NCBI RefSeq assembly: GCF_011320225.1
Contig: NZ_JAAOEN010000002.1
Span: forward strand, 62,001-126,000
Length of the DNA: 64,000 nt
Source: Phytoactinopolyspora limicola
GTDB lineage: Bacteria > Actinomycetota > Actinomycetes > Jiangellales > Jiangellaceae
Reading direction: 5' to 3'
Numbering within the stretch: position 1 is the first letter of the stretch; every line of letters starts with the position of its first letter. A program made the position numbers and the translations under genes. This document shows, one piece after another, positions 24,646 through 33,502 of the stretch. A model generated the notes under the pieces. It searched no databases and was not told the DNA's origin. It worked only from the letters and a program-made list of their open reading frames with translations.

Positions 24646-25890
24646 TCAGGGAACGGTGACCGTCCAAGGCCCGCCGACCGCTGTGACGTCGGTGCGGTCA
24701 CCCTCAGGCCCGTCGCCACCCGCGGGGGTGGTGAAGAAGAACCCCATCACCGCGTACAGCTCGTACGTTCCCGCGGGCAACGGGTCGCCGCCACCGGTGT
24801 TGGCGTGCTCGCCGACCCCGACCGTCGTGCAATCGTGCAGCGGCACCCACGCCTCGTAGTCGATCGACGCACCGGCCGCCATGGTGGCCTCGAGCCCGAT
24901 GTCGTCTACCCCACCGGTGGTGCCGACGACGACGCCGTCCCTGACCACAACGATCCACGGATGCCCGGTCAAGCCGTCCAGGTCGGCGTCGGACACGTTC
25001 GTCGCCGTCACCGTGAACACCGCACCCCGCGGGTCACCGTCGGTCGGGTCCTGAGGTGCTACGTCGCCGAGGTCGGCCGGCCCGTCGAGCCGAAGACCCA
25101 GCTCGTACCCATCGGTGGAGGTCACGACGTCGCCCGGCCACTCGGCGCCGCACTGGGCGTTGAACAACGGATCCTCCACCTCCTCACCTACGGTGAACAC
25201 GGCCGGTGCGAGGACAACGGCGGCCGCCGCGTCAACGGGGCCGGACGATGCCGGAGCGACACCGACACCTCCGACGACGTCGTACTCTCCAGGCGGGAGC
25301 AGCTCCCCCCGCGCGGTTCCGTCGATGCCGCCGCACGAGCGCAGCTCGAACCCGACGTCCATCCAGGTGGAGTCCTGCGGAGTGACCGCCATATCGTCCG
25401 GATAACTACCAACCGGCTCGCCAGTGCCGACGACTCGTCCGTCGCCGTCGACAACCCACAACGACAACGGCGCTCCCGCTGCATTCACGACGGCGTAACG
25501 ATCGACACCGCTCGCCGCGTACGTCATCTCCGCGGCGACATAGACCTCCGCGGACCCAGACGTCGTCGTCGGATCGAGCCGGAGACCGACTGGCCCGTCG
25601 TCGGTGTAGACGGTGGCACCGGGGAACACGGCCCCGGCGGCGGCCTTCACGTCCTGCCCGCAGGCATCCCACGACTCGCTGGCGATCGACGGGTCGGACG
25701 AACCGTCCAGCGCCAAAGCGACCGCGACACTTGCCCCGACGATCCCCACACTGACACCTGCCGCACCGGTCATGCGGCGTCGGCGACGCTGCCGTACCTG
25801 CGCTCGAACGCCGGCGACATCACCGTCGTGGGCTGCCTTCCCCGCCGCGGTTGCGATCTCGTTGAGTCGCTGGCTTAGATCGTCGGTCAT
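24646..25890 (-). CDS. Membrane-anchored exported protein cotranscribed with a SigE-family sigma factor
   Basis: A 414-residue protein. A cytoplasmic N-terminus of about 40 residues (MTDDLSQRLNEIATAAGKAA) ends in a basic block (RQRRRRRMTG), then one membrane helix (about 43-62) and a large extracytoplasmic part rich in Gly, Asp and Val with three Cys (SWDACGQDV, LRSCGGID, FNAQCGAEW). It is coupled to the sigma gene (ATGA overlap). Such partners often act as membrane anti-sigma factors, but I see no zinc-binding HxxxCxxC anti-sigma motif. The overall plan matches SigE-family neighbours with membrane lipoprotein- or sensor-like roles. The function is inferred only. Confidence 0.7.
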   Translation of the reverse strand: MTDDLSQRLNEIATAAGKAAHDGDVAGVRAQVRQRRRRRMTGAAGVSVGIVGASVAVALALDGSSDPSIASESWDACGQDVKAAAGAVFPGATVYTDDGPVGLRLDPTTTSGSAEVYVAAEMTYAASGVDRYAVVNAAGAPLSLWVVDGDGRVVGTGEPVGSYPDDMAVTPQDSTWMDVGFELRSCGGIDGTARGELLPPGEYDVVGGVGVAPASSGPVDAAAAVVLAPAVFTVGEEVEDPLFNAQCGAEWPGDVVTSTDGYELGLRLDGPADLGDVAPQDPTDGDPRGAVFTVTATNVSDADLDGLTGHPWIVVVRDGVVVGTTGGVDDIGLEATMAAGASIDYEAWVPLHDCTTVGVGEHANTGGGDPLPAGTYELYAVMGFFFTTPAGGDGPEGDRTDVTAVGGPWTVTVP

Positions 25891-26456
25891 CGTCGCTCCT
25901 TCATGTCCGCGTTGTCCGATGTCACACGGTCCGGTGCCGCCTGGGCCGCGTCGTCGACGGGGGCCGCCGGCCCAAGCACCGCCTGTAGCCGGTGCACGCC
26001 TTGACTCAGGTACCGCTTCACCGCGCCGGCGCTGACGTCCAACCGGTCGGCGATCTGTGGCACGGTCAGGTCGTCGAAGTAGCGCAGCACCACACACGCT
26101 CGTTCCCTGCGGGGTAGATCGGCCAGCGCACGCCGCACGTCGATCTGGATGTCGGTCAGTTCTGGGCCGGCTGGGGACCCTCGATCATCGCTTCGCGTCG
26201 CCACCAGGTGCCGGATGCCCAGCCAGCGGCCCCACCGGCGGCGCCCGTCGAGATACAGCCGCAGGACGGCACGGCGTACGTATCTCTCCGCGTCCTGCAG
26301 TTCTAAACCACGTAGTGATCGCGCGAACGTCCGCACGATCGCCTCCTGGACCAGATCCTCGGCCTCCGCCAGGTCTCCGGTCAGCAGATAGGCATACCCG
26401 ACCAACGCGCGGTGGCGATCACCTGCCACGACGACGAGTGCATCTTCGGCTGCCAC
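25887..26456 (-). CDS. SigE-family (ECF-like) RNA polymerase sigma factor
   Basis: A 189-residue sigma factor. Region 2 is RHRALVGYAYLLTGDLAEAE and DLVQEAIVRTFARSLRG (about residues 14-50). Region 4 is ALADLPRRERACVVLRYFDD and LTVPQIADRLDVSAGAVKRYL (about 108-150). It directs RNA polymerase to a small regulon, usually in response to envelope or chemical stress. The gene is translated just ahead of, and overlapping with, the membrane protein, as in sigma/anti-sigma operons. It diverges from a flavin monooxygenase across 170 bp. Confidence 0.9.
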   Translation of the reverse strand: MAAEDALVVVAGDRHRALVGYAYLLTGDLAEAEDLVQEAIVRTFARSLRGLELQDAERYVRRAVLRLYLDGRRRWGRWLGIRHLVATRSDDRGSPAGPELTDIQIDVRRALADLPRRERACVVLRYFDDLTVPQIADRLDVSAGAVKRYLSQGVHRLQAVLGPAAPVDDAAQAAPDRVTSDNADMKERR

Positions 26457-26598
26457 TGTGCTCCTCGCGCCCTGCGGGCCGCTGGTTGCGTCCCGTCATA
26501 GATCAAGACGACCACCCACCCGAAATCGTTGCCCAGTGTGCGACACCGCCAACGCGCCATGGCTCCGGATCCCACACGCACTACATAGATAGTCGATT

Positions 26599-26621
26599 CA
26601 CACTATATTCGTAGTAGTGTG
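26599..26621. promoter_or_regulatory. CACACTA/TAGTGTG inverted repeat before the monooxygenase gene
   Basis: CACACTA (26599-26605) and TAGTGTG (26615-26621) are perfect 7-bp arms, 9 bases apart, with the TATATT-like stretch of a -10 region inside. The repeat ends 5 bases before the monooxygenase ATG. It is a likely operator for the TetR protein encoded just downstream of that gene. Confidence 0.6.
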
Positions 26622-26626
26622 GGCGC

Positions 26627-27661
26627 ATGAAAGGCGACGCGATCATCGTTGGGGCCGGAATCGGCGGTTTGATGGCGGGCCGGGCGCTACGCGCCGACGG
26701 CTGGCGGGTCACCATCTACGAGCGGACTGACGGCCTGCCTCGTACCGGCACCGCCCTCGGCATGTGGCCCGAGGCGATGGCCGCCCTGGACCGCCTCGGC
26801 GTCGGCGACGCGGTGCGAGCGCGAGGAGTGCTCCAACAGGGTGCGACCTTCCTGCGTCCGGACGGCGTCCCGTTCGCCCGCGTCACGTCCACCGATCCGG
26901 CCTACCTGGTGTCCCGGCCGACGCTCCACGAGATCCTGTACAGCGGCGCGTTGGAAGACAGCGTCGGCTGGGACGCCGTCGTGGACGACCCCACATCTCT
27001 TCCCGACGCCGACCTGGTTGTGGGCGCAGACGGGATCAACAGCCGCATCCGGGACGTGGTCGCCGGCCGAAGAACCGCCCCCAGGCCACTTGGCACGGTT
27101 GCGTTCCGCGGTGTTGTACCCGGCACGGTCGACGACGTGACCGAGACGTGGGGCGAGGGCCGCCTGTTCGGCATCACGCCGCAGGATCAGCAGACGATCA
27201 ACTGGTTCGCCTGCGTGCGCGACGACCTCCTGGCCGAGCGCGGCAGCACTCTCACCCCCGCCGAACTGCTCACCGACCTGTTCGGACACTGGCACCAAGC
27301 CGTCGCGGAGGTCGTGACCCGGGTAGACCCGGAGCAGATCGATCAGCGACCACTGTACGACGCCGCCCCGTTCGGCTCCATGGTCCGCGGACACACCGTG
27401 GTCATCGGCGATGCCGCACACGCCATGGCACCCAATGCCGGCCGCGGCGCTTGCGAGGCACTCCTCGATGCCGTGCACCTGGCCGACGCGCTGCGCGCAT
27501 CCGAAACTGTCGACGACGGTCTGCGTGCCTTCGATCGCGCTCGCCGTCGGGCCGGGCGGAGAACCGTCCGCATCTCCCGCTTCCTCAACCGGCTGTCCAC
27601 CGCACGACGTTTCACAACGTCGCGACACCGCACGATGAACGCCCTTGCGCGCCTGGCCTAG
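26627..27661 (+). CDS. FAD-dependent monooxygenase (PHBH fold)
   Basis: A 344-residue flavoprotein with the N-terminal FAD motif IVGAGIGGLMAGRAL (about residue 5), the middle DLVVGADGINSRIRDVV motif (about 130) and the late GDAAHAMAPNAGRGACEAL motif (about 263). It hydroxylates or epoxidises an aromatic or similar compound with NAD(P)H and oxygen. It is slightly short for the family, without a C-terminal extension. A TetR gene follows 46 bases later, so it probably forms a drug/aromatic-responsive pair. Confidence 0.9.
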   Translation: MKGDAIIVGAGIGGLMAGRALRADGWRVTIYERTDGLPRTGTALGMWPEAMAALDRLGVGDAVRARGVLQQGATFLRPDGVPFARVTSTDPAYLVSRPTLHEILYSGALEDSVGWDAVVDDPTSLPDADLVVGADGINSRIRDVVAGRRTAPRPLGTVAFRGVVPGTVDDVTETWGEGRLFGITPQDQQTINWFACVRDDLLAERGSTLTPAELLTDLFGHWHQAVAEVVTRVDPEQIDQRPLYDAAPFGSMVRGHTVVIGDAAHAMAPNAGRGACEALLDAVHLADALRASETVDDGLRAFDRARRRAGRRTVRISRFLNRLSTARRFTTSRHRTMNALARLA

Positions 27662-27707
27662 GGCCTGCCTTAGTGTCATGGTCAACCGATGACGCGAGGG
27701 GGCATCG

Positions 27708-28265
27708 ATGACGAACGAGAGCGCCGTCAGCAACCGCGGCCGGGCGCTGGACGCGGCCTTGCAGATCGCCGGCAGCCAAGGGATCCGAGCGCTTACCCAC
27801 GGTCGCGTGGACTCCGTCGCCGGCCTGCCGAAGGGCTCGACGTCCAACCATTTCCGCACCCGCGCGGCCCTCATCCACGCCACCGTGGACTACCTCGTGG
27901 AAGCCGAGCGGGGTGCTTTCGCCGAAGGAAACCGGCCACGGTCGGTCGAGGATCTGGTGCAGGCGCTCGCCGTCTTCGTCGACCACGCCGCCGGCCCACA
28001 GCGGATGCTCACCGCCGCCCGGTTCGCCTTCTTCGTCGAAGGTTTCCATGACGCCCACGTGCACGACGCACTCGCCCACGGACGCGCCCGCATCGAGACC
28101 TGGGCGGCACTCACTCTCGAAGAGTTGGGTTTTCCCCGCCCCTTCGCTGCCACCCGCCGGATCCTCACCTACATCGAAGGCGCCATCTTTCACAGACTCA
28201 CCTTCGACGACGCCCCCGGCATCTACGACGACCTCGAGGCGATCGTCCGCTCGTGCGGAGACTAG
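27708..28265 (+). CDS. TetR family regulator paired with the monooxygenase
   Basis: A 185-residue repressor with an HTH at about residues 10-55 (ALDAALQIAGSQGIRALTHG, VAGLPKGSTSNHFRTRAALI) and a TetR_C_6-like helical domain. It follows the FAD monooxygenase on the same strand and ends convergent to the MFS gene. The inverted repeat at 26599-26621 is the best candidate binding site. Confidence 0.87.
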   Translation: MTNESAVSNRGRALDAALQIAGSQGIRALTHGRVDSVAGLPKGSTSNHFRTRAALIHATVDYLVEAERGAFAEGNRPRSVEDLVQALAVFVDHAAGPQRMLTAARFAFFVEGFHDAHVHDALAHGRARIETWAALTLEELGFPRPFAATRRILTYIEGAIFHRLTFDDAPGIYDDLEAIVRSCGD

Positions 28266-28293
28266 GCGGGAACTGGGGCCTGCCAGCCACGGT

Positions 28294-29478
28294 TCACCGT
28301 GAGCGCTCGATGAGCACGATGGGGATGGTCAACGCGGCCAGCGCGGCACCGATCAAACTCACCGTGGTGATGGAAGCGGAGTGGTTGAGGGCCAGCGAGG
28401 CCATCACCGGGGTGAGGCTGATGCCGAGTTGGAAGGCGGAGACCACAACGGCGCCGGAAAGCGTGCGTGCGTCAGAGGCGATCGCGAAGGCGCGCCCGTA
28501 GATGGCGGGGTTCAGCACGAACCCGGAAATGCCGAGGAGGAGGACCAGCGGGACCACGGCGAGCACCGACCCCGCGGAGATCGCGAGCAGCAGCGAGCAG
28601 ACACCGATCCCGGCCGAACCGGTGATCAGCGCGAAGTGGGGTATCCGGTCCGAGATCCGGCCGCCGATGGCGAGCCCGATCCAGGCCCCGACCCCGAAGA
28701 CAACAAGGATGACCGCTACCCACAGATCCGGTACTCCGGTGACGCTGGTGAGGATCTCGGCGAGGTAGTTGTAAGTGATCATGTAGGCGCCGGTGCTGAG
28801 TACCGTAGCAGCGAAAATGAGCCATAGCCGTGGCCGTCGCAGCGGCGTCAGCTCAGCGGCAACACTAGGGATCTGTTCGGCGGTGTTCGTCCGGGGCATC
28901 ACCAACGCCACCGCGACCGCACCAACCACGGTGAGGACAACCACAAGACCGAAGCCGGCCTGCCACCCGATGCTGTAGCCGAGGAACGTCCCTGCCGGCC
29001 CACCGAGAACCATGGCCAGGCCTAATCCGCTGACCACAACGCCGGAGGCGCGGGCGGCCCGGGCCGGGCCGGCCAGGCTGACGGCGGTAGCGGCGGCGAC
29101 GGCGAAGAACCCCGCGTACGCCAGCCCCGCGAGGAACCGGGTGACGAACAACGCGGGATACGTCGCGGCGACCACACCTAGGGCGATACTCACGGCGAAC
29201 ACAACCTGTGTCACCGCCAGCGCCGTACGTCGCGGCCATCGCAGACTGATGATCGCGAACGGTGGACCACCGATGACAACACCAACGGCGAAGGCCGTGA
29301 TCAGCCCGCCGGCGGTCGCCAGACTCACTCCGATGTCACTCGCGACGGTGGGCAGTACGCCGGCGAGTAAGAACTCCGCGCTGCCCATCGCGAACAGACT
29401 GAACGCCAGCAGGTAGACCCCCAGAGGGAGCGCCCCGCGAACCCGAGGTGGCGCTTCCGCGTGTGTAGTGGCGCTCAT
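28294..29478 (-). CDS. MFS drug-type exporter (DHA1, chloramphenicol-exporter-like)
   Basis: A 394-residue protein with 12 predicted membrane helices. The first helix reads LPLGVYLLAFSLFAMGSAEF and leads to the family stretch LLAGVLPTVASDIGVSLATA. A charged DHA1 loop (SLRWPRRTAL) follows helix 2. It should export a small hydrophobic compound by proton antiport. The ATG at 29478 overlaps the stop of the thioredoxin-reductase-like gene (ATGA), so the two act together under one promoter. Confidence 0.9.
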   Translation of the reverse strand: MSATTHAEAPPRVRGALPLGVYLLAFSLFAMGSAEFLLAGVLPTVASDIGVSLATAGGLITAFAVGVVIGGPPFAIISLRWPRRTALAVTQVVFAVSIALGVVAATYPALFVTRFLAGLAYAGFFAVAAATAVSLAGPARAARASGVVVSGLGLAMVLGGPAGTFLGYSIGWQAGFGLVVVLTVVGAVAVALVMPRTNTAEQIPSVAAELTPLRRPRLWLIFAATVLSTGAYMITYNYLAEILTSVTGVPDLWVAVILVVFGVGAWIGLAIGGRISDRIPHFALITGSAGIGVCSLLLAISAGSVLAVVPLVLLLGISGFVLNPAIYGRAFAIASDARTLSGAVVVSAFQLGISLTPVMASLALNHSASITTVSLIGAALAALTIPIVLIERSR

Positions 29479-30440
29479 CCCTCCGCCCCCACGCCGGTAT
29501 CCGCCGTCTGGACCGCGAGCGCGGCCTCGATGTCCGCTTCCACGAGCCAGGAAGTGATGCCGATCGCGGCGGCCGAAGCTTCGCCCGCGGCGGTGACAAC
29601 CTGCGCCCGCGGGTTGGTGGCGTTCCCTGCTGCCCAGACCCCGGGAACACTCGTCGCCCCACCGGGGCCCGTTGTGGTCCACCCCGACTCGGGGTCGGTT
29701 GCGCAGCCCAATGCCCGCAGGAGGTGGTCATTCGGGCGAGGTTTCGGGGCGAGGAACACCGCCTCGCAGGCGTGGAAGCCGCCGTCGCCCAGCTCAACCC
29801 CGGCTAGCCGGTCCTCCTTGATCCGCAGGCGAGCGACGCGGCCGTCGATGACTCGCACCCCGATCGCGGCCATCCGGGCGCGATCATCCACGGAAAGCGG
29901 CATCCCGTTCTCGATCAGCGTGACCCGTCCGCTGTACCGGCGTAGCAGCGCCGCCTGATGCAGAGACATCGCCGGTACCGCCCCGCCGACCACGACGATC
30001 TCCTGGTCCCGGACCTCGTAGCCATGACAGTGCGGGCAGTGGTGTACCGACGAGCCCCACAGCTCCTGGACGCCCTCGATCGCGGGCAGCTCGTCGGTGA
30101 GGCCCGTTGCGATCAACACTGCCCGGGCGCGCACTACGTCGCCTGATTCGAGATCCAACCGGAAACGTCCTGACTCCGCCTCATGGGCGGCGTCAACCAC
30201 CTGGGTGGATGTGATGAGGCCGCCGTAATGCTCAAGCTCTGCCTTGGCGGTGGCAAGGAACGCACTCGGACTGGTGCCGTCCTGGGCCGGGAAGCCATGC
30301 ATGTGGGCGGCCGGCGCGTTCCGCGGCTGACCCGCGTCCACCACAACGACGTCGAACCGCGCGCGGGAGAGCACGATCCCGGCCGTCACCCCCGCGGCGC
30401 CCGCACCAACCACCGCCACGTCGTACCTGCTGTCCATCAT
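29475..30440 (-). CDS. Thioredoxin-reductase-like FAD/NAD(P)H oxidoreductase
   Basis: A 321-residue flavoprotein: FAD motif VAVVGAGAAGVTAGIVL (about residue 8), the redox pair in HHCPHCHGYEV (about 134), NAD(P) motif VVVGGAVPAM (about 150) and the C-terminal FAD motif GVWAAGNATNP. The CPHCHGYE form differs from the CATC of true thioredoxin reductases and is typical of the stand-alone relatives found next to regulators and pumps. GGAGGAGG precedes the ATG pair at 30440/30437. It is cotranscribed with the MFS exporter and diverges from the XRE-cupin regulator. Confidence 0.87.
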   Translation of the reverse strand: MMDSRYDVAVVGAGAAGVTAGIVLSRARFDVVVVDAGQPRNAPAAHMHGFPAQDGTSPSAFLATAKAELEHYGGLITSTQVVDAAHEAESGRFRLDLESGDVVRARAVLIATGLTDELPAIEGVQELWGSSVHHCPHCHGYEVRDQEIVVVGGAVPAMSLHQAALLRRYSGRVTLIENGMPLSVDDRARMAAIGVRVIDGRVARLRIKEDRLAGVELGDGGFHACEAVFLAPKPRPNDHLLRALGCATDPESGWTTTGPGGATSVPGVWAAGNATNPRAQVVTAAGEASAAAIGITSWLVEADIEAALAVQTADTGVGAEG

Positions 30441-30451
30441 TGCCTCCTCCG

Positions 30452-30525
30452 AAACGGGAACCCGACACCAACGGACCCTGGCATCCAGAAGCCAAAACCG
30501 GGAAGTTTCGTTGCCAAAACTGGAA
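30452..30525. promoter_or_regulatory. Three AAACnGGAA-like repeats between divergent genes
   Basis: AAACGGGAA (30452), AAACCGGGAA (30495) and AAACTGGAA (30517) lie in the 106-base gap between the oxidoreductase and the XRE-cupin gene. The last two sit in a direct repeat of GCCAAAACYGG with a 22-bp period. They are likely contacts for the XRE-cupin protein. Confidence 0.45.
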
Positions 30526-30546
30526 CCGCATGATGAAGTGGACAGC

Positions 30547-31143
30547 ATGGCCGAGCACCCGGCGATTTCCTCGACTCTCAGTCAGATCGGCGTCCGGCTC
30601 CGCCGGATCCGGGAGAACAAAAACGTGTCCCTCGCCGACCTGCACCAGCTGACCGGCATCTCGAAGAGCACGCTGTCGCGCCTGGAGGCGGGCCGCCGCA
30701 AGCCGAGCCTCGAACTGCTCCTGCCGATCGCGGCCGCTCTCGCCGTACCTCTCGACGACATCGTGCAGGCACCGCGCATCGTGGATCCGCGGATGCCGCA
30801 ACGACCGCAGCGCACCGATGGCCGCATCATCGTCGCGCTCTCCCGCGGCCAGGACGAACCCAAGGCGTACAAAATCATGATTCCCGCCACCGAGAACGAG
30901 CCGCATCCCCGGACCCACAAAGGTTACGAGTGGATGTATGTCCTGTCAGGAAGCTTGCGGCTGATCCTGGGCGACTACGACCTCACCCTCGGCCCCGGCG
31001 AGGTCGCCGAGTTCGACACCCAGCACCCGCACTGGTTCGGCTCTACCGGCACCGGCCCCGTCGAAATCCTCAGCATCTTCGGCGGAAACGGGGAACGAGC
31101 CCACATCCGCGCCCGCCCACCCACACGGCCTGCGCGCACCTGA
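30547..31143 (+). CDS. XRE-family regulator with C-terminal cupin domain
   Basis: A 198-residue regulator. The Cro/C1-type HTH is at about residues 11-66 (GVRLRRIRENKNVSLADLHQ, TGISKSTLSRLEAGRRKPSL). The cupin domain is at about 105-185 (HPRTHKGYEWMYVLSGSLRL, GPGEVAEFDTQHPHWFGSTG) and should bind a small effector. It faces the oxidoreductase/MFS pair and most likely represses it until its ligand arrives. Confidence 0.9.
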   Translation: MAEHPAISSTLSQIGVRLRRIRENKNVSLADLHQLTGISKSTLSRLEAGRRKPSLELLLPIAAALAVPLDDIVQAPRIVDPRMPQRPQRTDGRIIVALSRGQDEPKAYKIMIPATENEPHPRTHKGYEWMYVLSGSLRLILGDYDLTLGPGEVAEFDTQHPHWFGSTGTGPVEILSIFGGNGERAHIRARPPTRPART

Positions 31144-31234
31144 GGCCCCTACCGGACTCCCTGGTCTCCTGGACAGCATGGCGGCAGTGATTTGTCGGGG
31201 AAGACCAAAGAATGCCCTCAGCCATCTCCCTATG

Positions 31235-31254
31235 ATCGGGCCCGTCCGCCCGAT
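31235..31254 (+). terminator. Hairpin between the XRE-cupin and dipeptidase genes
   Basis: ATCGGGC (31235-31241) and GCCCGAT (31248-31254) form a 7-bp stem with a 6-base loop, 92 bases after the regulator stop and 18 before the dipeptidase start. TTG follows but no T-run, so it is either a weak terminator or a 5' leader structure. Confidence 0.35.
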
Positions 31255-31272
31255 TGAGCGAAGGAGCATGAG

Positions 31273-32328
31273 ATGGGTACGCCGATCGATCCGCACGAGA
31301 TACACCGCAGCGCGGTGGTGGCCGATACCCACAACGACCTACTCAGCGCTGTTGTGATCCGCCCGGTATCGAGCTGGGGTACGTTCTTCGCCGACCAGTG
31401 GTTGCCGCAGCTGGTGGACGGCGGGGTGAACCTGCAGGTGTTACCGGTGTTCATCGATGACTACTACCGTCCGGAAGGTGCGCTCCGGCACACCATGAGG
31501 ATGATCGAGTGTGCTCATCGAATCGCCGAGGCCAACTCCGAGACAGTCTCGCTTTGCCTGAACGGCGAGGACATCGACGCGGCCCTCGCAACCGGACGGA
31601 TCGCACTCGTCCTCGCGTTGGAGAGTGCACCCGGTATCGATGAGGATGTCGAACTGCTGGAGACGTTGTTCCGGCTCGGTGTCCGCGTAGCGTCACTCGC
31701 TCATTTCGGCCGTACCCCCTTGGCAGACGGCAGCGCCGAAGATGCCACCGGCAGCCGCCTCACCCGCGCCGGGGTCGAGGCTTTGGCTCTCATGGAACAG
31801 CTGGGCATGCTCTTCGACGTCAGTCACCTCGGGGCTACCGGGGTGGAGCACGTACTCGAGCTGGCCACCCGGCCGGTGATCGCCACCCATTCGTCCGCTC
31901 GCGCGTTGCGTGATCATCATCGCAACCTGACCGACGACCAGCTCAAGGGCACGGCTGCCACCGGCGGGGTGATATGCGTGAACTTCTTCGCGCCGTTCCT
32001 CGACGCACAGGAGCACACCGTTGACCGCCTGATCGATCACATCGAACACATCGTCGCCGTCGCCGGCATCGAGCACGTCGGGCTGGGACCAGACTTCGTC
32101 GAGGAAGTTATCGCCGACACAACGATGCCTGGCTGCGACGACATCGCCGCGACCGATCCGGTGATCGACCAAGTCCGCTACATCCCTGGGCTGACCGGCC
32201 CACGGGGGATGCCGCTGGTCACCGAGGCGTTGGTACGACGCGGCTGGGCCGAGAACGATATCCGGGCGGTGCTTGGTGACAACGTGCGACGCCTGCTGCG
32301 CGCGGAGCTCGGGCGGCCGGCATCGTGA
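31273..32328 (+). CDS. Membrane-dipeptidase family (M19) zinc peptidase
   Basis: A 351-residue binuclear zinc enzyme. The first metal motif is VADTHNDLL (His20-x-Asp22). ALVLALESAPG carries the bridging Glu (about 117), and SHLG and IATHSSARAL carry the later His ligands. GLGPDF near the end is also conserved. It hydrolyses dipeptides, including some with a D-residue at the second position, in the cytoplasm (no signal peptide). AAGGAG precedes the ATG. The next item downstream is a histidine-kinase remnant, so it stands alone. Confidence 0.9.
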   Translation: MGTPIDPHEIHRSAVVADTHNDLLSAVVIRPVSSWGTFFADQWLPQLVDGGVNLQVLPVFIDDYYRPEGALRHTMRMIECAHRIAEANSETVSLCLNGEDIDAALATGRIALVLALESAPGIDEDVELLETLFRLGVRVASLAHFGRTPLADGSAEDATGSRLTRAGVEALALMEQLGMLFDVSHLGATGVEHVLELATRPVIATHSSARALRDHHRNLTDDQLKGTAATGGVICVNFFAPFLDAQEHTVDRLIDHIEHIVAVAGIEHVGLGPDFVEEVIADTTMPGCDDIAATDPVIDQVRYIPGLTGPRGMPLVTEALVRRGWAENDIRAVLGDNVRRLLRAELGRPAS

Positions 32329-32374
32329 GCCGGCCGGCCTCGTCCGGCGATGCGTCATATGGGAGCCAGGCACG

Positions 32375-32617
32375 GCTCACGACGGAACCGTGGTCATTAC
32401 CGTCGACGACGACGGACCCGGCATCCCGCTCGTTGATCGTGAACGGGTGTTTCAGCGGTTCACCAGGCTCGAGCAGTCGCGCAGCCGAAAGAGTGGCGGC
32501 GTCGGCCTAGGGCTGGCGGTCGTCGACCAGGTCGTCCGACGCCACAACGGATCCGTCACGGTGTCCGACAGCCCATTGGGAGGCGCCCGATTCGACGTCA
32601 CGCTTCCGGCTGCGTAA
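32375..32617 (+). pseudogene. C-terminal remnant of a sensor histidine kinase
   Basis: Eighty-one codons match the end of an HATPase domain: VVITVDDDGPGIPLVDRERV (G1 box), FQRFTRLEQSRSRKSGG (F box) and GVGLGLAVV (G2 box). The N box, the phospho-accepting His domain and all sensor regions are gone, and the matching frame starts just after the dipeptidase stop. There is no start codon of its own. It is a truncated kinase gene. Confidence 0.75.
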
Positions 32618-32684
32618 CCGCAGGAGCGCCGGGCAGACCTCGCCACGCGCGCTACGGTTGCGTGCCGGAGCACACTGGTGTGCT

Positions 32685-33488
32685 ATGAACGAGACACTCG
32701 AACCTGTACTCGTCACCGGGGCAACTGGCATGCTCGGCCGGGCCGTCGTAGCACGCCTCGTCGCCGCCGATGTTCCCGTCCGGGCGCTTTCCCGTCGGGC
32801 GCAGCCGTCAAGCGAGAATGTCACCTGGGTCACTGGTGACATCACTACCGGTGCTGGGATACGTGAGGCTATCGACGGCGCAAAAAACATCATCCATCTG
32901 GCGTCGGCGCCCTATCGTCGTGGCTACACCAAGGATGTGGAGATCGACGGCACCCGGCGCCTCTTGCACGAGGCACGCACCGCTGGTATTCAGCACATCA
33001 TCTATACCTCGATCATCGGCTGCGACCAGATCCCGTGGGGCTACTTCCGGACCAAGGTGGCTGCGGAGAACATCGTCCGCGAAAGTCCCGTGCCCTTCAC
33101 CATCGCGCGCCTGGGACAGTTCTACGAGTTCGTCGATCAGGCGTTCAGTACGCTCGCCCGGATCGGGGTGATGGTCAGTGACCGTCGCGTCGTCGCACAA
33201 CCCGTCGATACCGGCGACGTCGCTCAGCGGCTGCTTACCGCACTCCGCGATGGGCCGAACGACAACTCGGTCGAATTCGCCGGTCCCGAGGTGCTGGACC
33301 TGCGCACAGCGGCGCAGCAATGGCTGACGTCGACGGGAAAACGGCGGCCGAACATGCCGGTCCGCATTCCGGGCAAGCTCGGGAAGGCCTTCAGAGCCGG
33401 ACATCTCACGACCAGGTCCGAACCGCGGGGCTCCCGCACATGGAGCGACTACCTGAAGGCCAAATACCAGCCCAGCCCCACGATGTAG
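32685..33488 (+). CDS. NmrA/SDR-type NAD(P)-binding protein
   Basis: A 267-residue Rossmann-fold protein: VLVTGATGMLGRAVVARLVA at the start (about residue 8), VTWVTGDITTGAGI, then IIHLASAPYRRGYTKDVEID and IIYTSIIGCDQIPWGYFRTK. The Tyr-x3-Lys pair (YFRTK) is present, as in atypical SDRs. These proteins act as NAD(P)H-dependent reductases of quinone-like substrates or as redox sensors. No neighbour suggests the substrate. The ATG at 32685 gives the normal start before the strand. Confidence 0.83.
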   Translation: MNETLEPVLVTGATGMLGRAVVARLVAADVPVRALSRRAQPSSENVTWVTGDITTGAGIREAIDGAKNIIHLASAPYRRGYTKDVEIDGTRRLLHEARTAGIQHIIYTSIIGCDQIPWGYFRTKVAAENIVRESPVPFTIARLGQFYEFVDQAFSTLARIGVMVSDRRVVAQPVDTGDVAQRLLTALRDGPNDNSVEFAGPEVLDLRTAAQQWLTSTGKRRPNMPVRIPGKLGKAFRAGHLTTRSEPRGSRTWSDYLKAKYQPSPTM

Positions 33489-33502
33489 CGCACGGGGCAG
33501 CA

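Noticed and set aside
32273-32617. Functional small histidine kinase
   Set aside because: Only the G1, F and G2 boxes remain; the N box, the His domain and a start are missing.
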